Shown in pieces: positions 57,893 to 64,000 of a stretch of 64,000 nucleotides of DNA (its first letter is position 1; each line of letters starts with the position of its first letter). The stretch spans positions 1,426,001 to 1,490,000 of the forward strand of contig OZ251497.1 in the NCBI GenBank assembly GCA_965242735.1. Reading direction: 5' to 3'. The DNA comes from G958295645 sp965242735. Its GTDB lineage: Bacteria; Gemmatimonadota; Gemmatimonadetes; Longimicrobiales; Gaopeijiaceae. Below the pieces are notes generated by a model, which searched no databases, was not told the origin of the DNA, and worked only from the letters and a program-made list of their open reading frames with translations. Made by a program: the position numbers and the translations under genes.

Positions 57893-58041
57893 CGGGGATT
57901 GCGGTCGGGAGGCGGGCCGGACGGCCTCTGGCGGGGATTGCGGTCGGGAGGCGGGCCGGACGGCCTCTGGCGGGGATTGCGGTCGGGAGGCGGGCCGGAC
58001 GGCCTCTGGCGGGGATTGCAGTCCGGAGGCGGTCCTGGGCG
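57886..58041. repeat. 39-bp tandem repeat, four units, between xseB and ispA
   Basis: Units start at 57886, 57925, 57964 and 58003, each beginning CCTCTG(A/G)CGGGGATTGC. Units 2 and 3 are identical. Unit 1 contains the xseB stop. Unit 4 has diverged and provides the GGAGG and CTG start of ispA. Confidence 0.9.
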
Positions 58042-58925
58042 ACTTTCGGGCGTACGCGGAGCGGCGGCGGCGAGGCATCGAAGCGGCCCTGGAGGGCGTG
58101 GTGGAGCGCCTCGCGGCCCGGTTGCCGCGGCCGTTGGGCGACGCGGTGCGGCACGGCGTGCTGGGAGGCGGCAAGCGCTTGCGGCCCCTGTTGCTGGTCA
58201 CGGCCTACGAAGAGTCGGGGGGGACGGGGGCCGCCGACGAGCTGGCGTGCGCCGTCGAACTGCTGCACGCGTATTCTCTCATGCACGACGACCTGCCCTG
58301 CATGGACGATGCGCCGCTTCGGCGCGGACGCCCTTCCTGCCATGCCGCGCACGGCGTGGCGGCGACGGTGGCGGCGGGTGCGGCGCTGATTCCCGCCGCG
58401 GCCTCGTGCGCCTACGATGGGGCGCGGCGGGCCGGCGCGCGGGACGCGGCTGCGCGAGCGGTGGCGCGCCGGATTCTGGAGGCCGCCGGGGCGGGCGGCA
58501 TGGTCGGGGGCCAGGCGCTGGACCTGGCGGCCGAAGGGCGCGCGCTGAGCGAGGAGCGGCTGGCGGAGCTGCACGAACTCAAGACGGGCAGCCTCATCGC
58601 GGCGTCGCTGGCGGCGGGCGCGCTGGCGGCCGGGGCCCGCGCGGCCGTGGTCGACGCCTTGGAGCGGTACGGCAAGGCGGTGGGCTTGGCGTTTCAGGTG
58701 ATGGACGACCTGCTGGACGCCACGTCCTCCGCCGAGATTCTGGGCAAGCGACCGTCGGACACGGCCAGGGGAAAGTCCACCTACGTGGCCCTGCTGGGCG
58801 TGGAGGGAGCGCGGTCCAAGGCGCGCCAGCTCGTGGCGCAGGCGCAAGAGGCGCTGGACGGCATGGGGGCGGCGACGCCCAGGCTTCGGCAGGCCGCCAG
58901 GTTCGTGGTGGAGCGGCGCAAGTGA
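58035..58925 (+). CDS. ispA: Polyprenyl (farnesyl/geranylgeranyl) diphosphate synthase
   Basis: IspA-type enzymes join isopentenyl units for quinones and cell-wall lipids. The chain-length region and both Asp-rich motifs are present: MHDDLPCMDD at about 83-92 and FQVMDDLLDAT. The first family helix, DFRAYAERRRRGIEAALEGV, lies upstream of the first GTG (58098) with no ATG, GTG or TTG in between. A CTG at 58035 follows GGAGG by 5 bases and restores a normal 296-residue protein, so I place the start there. GTGA overlap with nadK. Confidence 0.9.
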   Translation: MGDFRAYAERRRRGIEAALEGVVERLAARLPRPLGDAVRHGVLGGGKRLRPLLLVTAYEESGGTGAADELACAVELLHAYSLMHDDLPCMDDAPLRRGRPSCHAAHGVAATVAAGAALIPAAASCAYDGARRAGARDAAARAVARRILEAAGAGGMVGGQALDLAAEGRALSEERLAELHELKTGSLIAASLAAGALAAGARAAVVDALERYGKAVGLAFQVMDDLLDATSSAEILGKRPSDTARGKSTYVALLGVEGARSKARQLVAQAQEALDGMGAATPRLRQAARFVVERRK

Positions 58926-59875
58926 GCGGGGGCCGCGGGCGTGCGAGTTCGGCGGCGTTTCGGCGCATCGCCGTGGTCGTGCGGCAAGCGCCCGAGGGCG
59001 CCGAGCAGTCGGAGCTGGAGCGGACGGGCGACGAGGCCGTCGAGGCGTACCGGCGGATTGCCGAGATCGCGGCGGACTTCGGCGCGACGGCGGCGGTCGA
59101 GCCTTCCTTCTCGTGGGCGGCGCCGGACGCGCCGGTCGTGGACGTGACGGCCGATCCCGTCGATGCGGTGGTTTCGCTGGGAGGAGACGGGACGTTGCTT
59201 CGGGCCGCCCGGTCCGTCTTCTCTCGCCGCGTGCCCATCGTCGGCATCAACCTGGGGCGCTTGGGATTCCTCACGGCCTTGTCGCCCGGCGGCATCGCCG
59301 AGGGTCTTCGGCGAATTCTGGGCGGCGACTACGTGATCGAGGAGCGCGTCGCGCTGGAGGCGGAGGTGCTGGCCGGCCGCGACGGGCGGGGGCGCCGCTT
59401 TACGGCGCTCAACGACGTGGTCGTGCACAAGGCCGGCGAGGCGCGCGTCGTGCGGCTGGACCTCTGGGCGGGCGCGCCCGGCGGCCGCGAGCAGGAAATC
59501 GGCAGCTTCTCCGGCGACGGGATCATCCTCTCCACGCCGACCGGCTCGACGGCCTATTCGCTCTCGGCGGGCGGCCCGATCGTCGCGCCGGAGCTCGATT
59601 GCCTGCTGGTCACGCCGATCCTGCCGCACACGCTGGCCGTGCGACCTCTGGTGGTGCCGCGCTCGCAGACCATCACGGTGGCCGCGCTCGGTAGCGCCGG
59701 GCAGCTGCATCTGACGGTGGACGGGCAGGAAGGCGTCGCCCTCGCCGACGGCGACCGCGTGGCCGTGCGGATCGGCGACGCCGGGGCGCGGCTGGTGCGC
59801 CTGCCCGAGCACTCGTTCTTCGCCACGTTGCGCAAGAAGCTGAGCTGGGCGGCCCGTCCGCCGTCCGGGGACTGA
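58922..59875 (+). CDS. nadK: NAD kinase
   Basis: NadK makes NADP from NAD. The 317-residue protein has GGDGTLLRA (GGDG at 87-90), INLGRLGFLT, TGSTAYSLSAGGPIVAP and the final Val-Asp-Gly region VDGQEGVAL. GTG 58922 overlaps the ispA stop. Fits the common ispA-nadK-recN order. Confidence 0.95.
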   Translation: MSGGRGRASSAAFRRIAVVVRQAPEGAEQSELERTGDEAVEAYRRIAEIAADFGATAAVEPSFSWAAPDAPVVDVTADPVDAVVSLGGDGTLLRAARSVFSRRVPIVGINLGRLGFLTALSPGGIAEGLRRILGGDYVIEERVALEAEVLAGRDGRGRRFTALNDVVVHKAGEARVVRLDLWAGAPGGREQEIGSFSGDGIILSTPTGSTAYSLSAGGPIVAPELDCLLVTPILPHTLAVRPLVVPRSQTITVAALGSAGQLHLTVDGQEGVALADGDRVAVRIGDAGARLVRLPEHSFFATLRKKLSWAARPPSGD

Positions 59876-60115
59876 CGCGCCGGGCTCCCCGCGCGGCCCG
59901 GCCGGAATCGGATCAGCGAGCATCCGGTTCGCGCTCGGACGCCCTGCGTGCCCGGCCGGGACCCTTGGCCCTTGCGCCGCCGCCGGGGCGCAGCCCAGCG
60001 CACGCCGCGCGGTCCGCTCTCGCCTTCGCGCCGCCGCCGGAGCCCCCCCGCCCGGGCGAGAGGTGTGCCCATTCGGCCATGTTCGCGTCCCGCCCGAAGC
60101 CCGAAGTTTGTTCCC

Positions 60116-61816
60116 ATGCTGACCGAACTGCGCATCCGCAACTTCGCCGTGCTCGAAGAGCTGTCGATTCCGCTGGCGCCCGGCCTCAACGCCGTCACGG
60201 GCGAGACGGGGGCGGGCAAGTCGGTGATCGTGCGCGGACTTGCGATGCTGGTCGGCGGACGAGCGTCGGCGGAGGCGGTGCGCAGCGGCGCGGACCGGGC
60301 GCTGGTCGAGGGCGTGGCCGACCTGCGCGGCGCTCCGGCGGCCGAGGCCCGGCTCGAAGAACTGGGATTCGAAGCCGAGGACGGGCAGGTCGTCTTGCGG
60401 CGCGAGGTGAGGAGCGAGGGCCGCAGCCGCGCCTGGATCAACGGATCGCCTGCGACCGCGGGGAACCTGCGCACCGTCGGCGAAGCGTTGCTGGACCTCC
60501 ACGGGCAGCATGATCACCAGCGCCTGCTGTCGCCGGCCTTCCAGCGCGAGGTTCTGGACGCGTACGGCGCCGCCGCCGGGTTGGCTCGCGACGTGGCTGC
60601 ATTGTTCCGCGAGGCCGAGGGGCTTCGCGCCGCGCTGGCGGACAAGGAAGCGCGCGCCCGCGAACTGGACGGCCGCGCGGCTGTCGTGCGCCGCGAACTG
60701 GACGAGATCCGCCGCGCCGAGCTTCGTCCCGGCGAGGAAGCCGAGCTGAAGGCTGCCAAAGCGCGCTTGGCCAACGCGGAACTCCTTGCCGCGGAGAGCG
60801 AAGCGCTGCACGAGCTGCTTCACGGCGGAGACGGCGCCGTGACGGACCGGCTCGCGCACGCGAAGAAGCGCCTGGATCGCCTCGCCGAGACGGACCCCGC
60901 CGGCTTCTCGGCCTTGGCCGGAGCGGTCCGGGACGCGTATCACGGCGTGGCCGACGTCGCCGCCGAACTGGCCGGCCACGCGGCCGTCGCCGAGCAGGAG
61001 CCGGCGCGCCTCGAACGCATCCGTGACCGCCAAGCGGCGCTTCAGAGGCTCAAGCGCAAGCACGGCGGCTCGGTGGAGGACGTGATCGCGAAGGGCGAGG
61101 GACTGCAACGCGAAATGGACGAGCTGGACGCCTCCGCCATGGACTTGCGCGACCTGCGCGGCCGCGTCGGCGACGCGGAAGGGGCGTGGGAGGAGGCCGC
61201 CCGGCGCCTGACGAACCGGCGGGCGGAGGCCGGCAAGAAGCTTTCCCAGCGGACGGAATCGCTCTTCTCCGGGTTGGGGCTGGAAGGGGGCCGCTTCTCG
61301 GTGCGCCTGGAAGCGCGCGCCGCGCCGTCGGCCCGCGGACGAGAGCGCGTCCGATTCGTCGCGTCGATGAACCCCGGCTTCCCGCTGGCGCCGTTGGCGC
61401 GCGTCGCGTCGGGCGGCGAGCTGTCGAGGGTCATGTTGGCGCTCAAGTCGACGCTGGCGGGCGCGGACGACCTGCCGATCCTGGTCTTCGACGAGATCGA
61501 CGCGGGCATCGGCGGCGTCGTCGCGAGCGCGGTGGCCGGCCAGCTGCGGACCGTGGCCGCCGGCCGGCAGGTGATCGTGGTCACCCACTTGGCGCGCATC
61601 GCCAGCCACGCGTCCTGTCACTTGGTGGTGGACAAGGACGCCTCCGCCGGCGTCGCGTCCACGACCGTTCGCCAAGTCGAAGGAGACGACCGCGTCCGCG
61701 AGATCGCACGCATGTTGGGCGGCGACCCGGACTCCGCCGCTTCGACGGACCACGCCCGCGCCTTGCTGGACGACGCCGCGCAGGGCCGAGACGCCGGCCG
61801 GCCGGCGGAAGTGTGA
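60116..61816 (+). CDS. recN: DNA repair protein RecN
   Basis: RecN is an SMC-like ATPase for double-strand break repair. The 566-residue protein begins MLTELRIRNFAVLEELSIPL, has Walker A GETGAGKS at 29-36, a coiled-coil middle, the signature ASGGELSRVMLALK and Walker B LVFDEIDAGIGG. The 240-base spacer before it shows nothing clear. Confidence 0.95.
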   Translation: MLTELRIRNFAVLEELSIPLAPGLNAVTGETGAGKSVIVRGLAMLVGGRASAEAVRSGADRALVEGVADLRGAPAAEARLEELGFEAEDGQVVLRREVRSEGRSRAWINGSPATAGNLRTVGEALLDLHGQHDHQRLLSPAFQREVLDAYGAAAGLARDVAALFREAEGLRAALADKEARARELDGRAAVVRRELDEIRRAELRPGEEAELKAAKARLANAELLAAESEALHELLHGGDGAVTDRLAHAKKRLDRLAETDPAGFSALAGAVRDAYHGVADVAAELAGHAAVAEQEPARLERIRDRQAALQRLKRKHGGSVEDVIAKGEGLQREMDELDASAMDLRDLRGRVGDAEGAWEEAARRLTNRRAEAGKKLSQRTESLFSGLGLEGGRFSVRLEARAAPSARGRERVRFVASMNPGFPLAPLARVASGGELSRVMLALKSTLAGADDLPILVFDEIDAGIGGVVASAVAGQLRTVAAGRQVIVVTHLARIASHASCHLVVDKDASAGVASTTVRQVEGDDRVREIARMLGGDPDSAASTDHARALLDDAAQGRDAGRPAEV

Positions 61817-61832
61817 TGCGCGTGCGCGCCGT

Positions 61833-62963
61833 CTACGGCCAGCCGATTCTGTACACCACCACCTGAGGCACGGCGGGGTGGTCGTAGGAGACGACCTGAA
61901 TCATCGCTTCGCCGCCCCGGTCGAACAATCGGTGGCCAGGAACGTCCCACATGCGACGGCCCAAGTGGCACTGCCGGCCAAGGTCGAAGCCGTCGATCCG
62001 CGTGTCGGACACCTTGCCGGGGTCGGGTCGGACGGGCTCGGCTCCCCGCCCGGTCCCCATGGCTTCCCGCCATCCCGCGTCGGCAAGGAGCGTCTGCATC
62101 CATAGCCGGTCGCCGCCGTCGGCCATCAACTCGACGACGAGCGGACCGGGGGGCTCCAGACGGCGTGGGTCCGGGTGCCGGTCAAGGCGAGGGAACCACT
62201 CGAGCTCTCCTTCGATGCTGCGCAACGGCTTGCCGTCGCCGGACCACTCCCGCGCCGTCGGAATCCCCGCCTTGCCGCCCCAGACCGTGCCCGCGCGGCT
62301 GCCTGGCCCCACGACCGTGAACTCTGCCCAAGGGTCCGTCGTCTTCCATTTGGCGGGCTCGTCGTCTCCGAAGTGAAGCGTTGGCGCGCCCTCGTCCAGG
62401 TCCACGAGGTGCAGCGGATACCCCACGAAGTCCGGGCGGCGGTCCATGCCGGCCGCGACGACCCGGCTGCCGCCCACCGGCACGAAATGCGCAGACGGAA
62501 AGCCGAAATTGCGCTGGGCCACGAACTCGCCGTCGAGGTCGAAGACCTGCCAGCTCCGCCTGCCGGCGTCCAGGGCGACAATCTGGCCCCCGACGACGGC
62601 AACGGACGTGACGACGGCGAATTCCCCAGGTCCCTCGCCGTCGCGGCCGACCGCGCGGACAAACCGCCCGTCGTCGTTGAAGATCTTGAATCGGGCGTCG
62701 CCGTCCAGCACGAAGTAGCCGAGTTCTTCGCCATACAGGACGCCCACGCCATCTCGCTCGATCATGCCGTCGCCTTCGGCATCGCCGAGGCGCACGACCT
62801 CGTGCAGCGCGAGTTCGGCGGCGCCGTCGCCGCACGGCCGGAAGTCGCTCCAGCGCGCCGTCTCCTGGGCCGAAGACGGCTTGGCGACCCCGAACAAAGC
62901 CAGGAACAGCGACAATGCCGTCGGTCCCGCGACCGGGCGGGATGCGCGCTTGGCCGGCCCCAC
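61833..62963 (-). CDS. Secreted six-bladed beta-propeller protein, paralogue of the gene at 39,129
   Basis: The 376-residue protein has a signal peptide (ALSLFLALFGVAKPSSAQ) and the same blade sequences as its paralogue (FVLDGDARFKIFNDDGRFVR, GEGPGEFAVVTSVAVVGGQI, RPDFVGYPLHLVDLDEG). It is in the opposite orientation, about 22 kb away. GTG 62963 directly follows the stop of the upstream gene, so the two are one transcript. Confidence 0.85.
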   Translation of the reverse strand: MGPAKRASRPVAGPTALSLFLALFGVAKPSSAQETARWSDFRPCGDGAAELALHEVVRLGDAEGDGMIERDGVGVLYGEELGYFVLDGDARFKIFNDDGRFVRAVGRDGEGPGEFAVVTSVAVVGGQIVALDAGRRSWQVFDLDGEFVAQRNFGFPSAHFVPVGGSRVVAAGMDRRPDFVGYPLHLVDLDEGAPTLHFGDDEPAKWKTTDPWAEFTVVGPGSRAGTVWGGKAGIPTAREWSGDGKPLRSIEGELEWFPRLDRHPDPRRLEPPGPLVVELMADGGDRLWMQTLLADAGWREAMGTGRGAEPVRPDPGKVSDTRIDGFDLGRQCHLGRRMWDVPGHRLFDRGGEAMIQVVSYDHPAVPQVVVYRIGWP

Positions 62964-64000
62964 CTACCGCTGCCGAGTCTCCGCGCGCCCCCACAGCGCG
63001 GTCTGAAACCGCAAGCGCACTTCGAACGTGCCGGTGACCGGCACGATTCCCGTTCCGGAGACGACGCGCCGGTAGGTGGCGCGGACTTCCGTGGGCCAGA
63101 TCGGCGACCCGGCGGGGGCCCTGCCGCGCCGATAGACTCCTCCGACGTGGAGGTGGCCCGCCGTCGTCTCGCTGCCCCACGCGAGCGGAGACAGGTCCAG
63201 CGGATCGGTCGGCTCTTCCCCGGTCCCGCCTGCGTCGGCGCGAGAGAACGAGTCGGCGCCCTTGCGGAAGTAGCGGTAGCCGGCCAGCGCGGCCAGATCG
63301 TCGGCCAGCTTGAACCACGGGGCGACCACGATGGCCTGATAGTCGCCGGGGTCCCATCGGACCTGGCGCTGCACGCCGGCCGGCGGTACCAGGAAGTACG
63401 GATCGAAGACCCGCCGCTCGGTCGTGCCCGCCAGCTGCAAGCCGTACCGGACGTCGGTCCAGACGCCGAACCTCGAGCCCCATCGCGCGTTCGTCCATCC
63501 GCGAAAGACGATGTCCGTCTGGCCGTCGCCGAAGCCCGCGTCCAGGAAGTTGGCGGGATCGTCTTGGGCGCCGGTCGGCAAGGTGACCGTCAGGCCCGCC
63601 CCGGCTTCCGCTTGCAAGGCGCTCCCGGCGTCGCCGGTCTTCCAGAGCCTGGCATTCGCCCTCACTTCGACGTCTCCCACGCCCCAAAGCGACATCCAGT
63701 GGGCCAGCGGATGCGTGGCCGCGATTCCTAGGCGCGGATCCGTCACCAGCTGCTGCAGCCCCTCGAGGTCCAGGGGTGAACTGGCGAGCGGCGCCGTGGT
63801 CGGCAGGCTCCGGATTCCCGCCGCCTGGAACGCCTGCGCCAACGCCGCCAAGCGCGCGTCGATCGCCATGCCCGCGGGCGAGTCCGCGAGCGGCGCCACC
63901 GGCGCGCCGTACATGTCCGCGAGCGCGTCGCGAAGCTGTTCGGCGTCGGACAGGCGCATCGTGGCCTCCGCGCACCCGGGACCCTGCGGGTCGGCGGCGC
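62964..64000 (-). CDS. Outer-membrane-type beta-barrel protein (5' end outside window)
   Basis: The frame is open to the right edge. Visible residues from MRLSDAEQLRDALADMYGAP onward form alternating hydrophobic strands typical of an outer-membrane barrel (VEVRANARLWKTG, AEAGAGLTVTLPTG, YQAIVVAPWFKLADDLAALAGYRYFRKG) and end with an aromatic-rich strand FEVRLRFQTALWG. No signal peptide is in view, which agrees with a missing 5' part. The exact family is not recognised. Confidence 0.65.
   Translation of the reverse strand, partial: AADPQGPGCAEATMRLSDAEQLRDALADMYGAPVAPLADSPAGMAIDARLAALAQAFQAAGIRSLPTTAPLASSPLDLEGLQQLVTDPRLGIAATHPLAHWMSLWGVGDVEVRANARLWKTGDAGSALQAEAGAGLTVTLPTGAQDDPANFLDAGFGDGQTDIVFRGWTNARWGSRFGVWTDVRYGLQLAGTTERRVFDPYFLVPPAGVQRQVRWDPGDYQAIVVAPWFKLADDLAALAGYRYFRKGADSFSRADAGGTGEEPTDPLDLSPLAWGSETTAGHLHVGGVYRRGRAPAGSPIWPTEVRATYRRVVSGTGIVPVTGTFEVRLRFQTALWGRAETRQR

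Noticed and set aside
57886..58041. CRISPR array
   Set aside because: The units are directly adjacent without spacers and no cas gene is present.
59876..60115. Gene or RNA in the spacer between nadK and recN
   Set aside because: Only GC-rich low-complexity sequence is seen; no start signals or stable structured RNA could be recognised.

Overview
The window is a GC-rich bacterial chromosome segment with no rRNA operon, transposase, integrase or CRISPR array. The gene content (several six-bladed beta-propeller proteins with signal peptides, a GPP34 protein, a bifunctional nuclease, a small secreted protein with an NYPNPFNP motif, SelB, a T9SS-like flavour) suggests a Gemmatimonadota-like organism. 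That placement is inference from gene families, not a search result.

Layout. 1-7,002: a proteostasis cluster read leftwards (tRNA-Leu, tig, clpP, clpX, lon, engB; engB runs off the left edge). 7,102-10,798: an HtrA/DegP-type protease and DnaK, both leftwards. 10,799-11,327: a divergent control region with three 17-bp palindromes spaced 42 and 41 bp and an 18-bp stem-loop. 11,328-17,395: an accessory island. Its left part is clearly AT-richer than everything else and holds a tightly packed P-loop ATPase, PIN-like nuclease and DNA methyltransferase, facing a winged-helix-like protein. Its right part is a wrecked type ISP restriction-modification gene that has lost its whole methylase core. 17,684-24,103: lipoprotein, CNT nucleoside transporter, DUF4143 ATPase with a palindrome touching its start codon, thiD, a TrmH-family methyltransferase and a prepilin peptidase. 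24,484-27,369: a 961-residue protein of unknown function with a Rossmann-like tail.

27,669-35,695: metK, bifunctional nuclease, an anchored surface-type protein, recO, selB, a small secreted protein and a Dus-family enzyme whose end overlaps tmRNA (ssrA, minus strand, tag ANTDLALAA). 36,234-46,619: a beta-propeller, GPP34, DoxX, a second propeller, a complete polyamine-type ABC transporter (ATPase, binding protein, two permeases) and a sodium:solute symporter with a tiny membrane partner. 46,901-52,720: the infC-rpmI-rplT-pheS-pheT-coiled-coil-zapA operon with a recognisable promoter and an AUC start for IF-3. 53,586-61,816: rny, folD, xseA, xseB, ispA, nadK, recN. 61,833-64,000: a propeller paralogous to the one at 39,129 and a conserved protein cut by the right edge.

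A recurring oddity is short tandem duplication at gene ends: 72-bp units in engB, 18-bp units between tig and the tRNA, 39-bp units between xseB and ispA, and copies of the 3' ends of the CNT transporter, metK, prepilin peptidase, selB and others in the spacers behind them. The best candidate for an undescribed system is the ATPase-PIN-methyltransferase cassette at 11,328-15,616.
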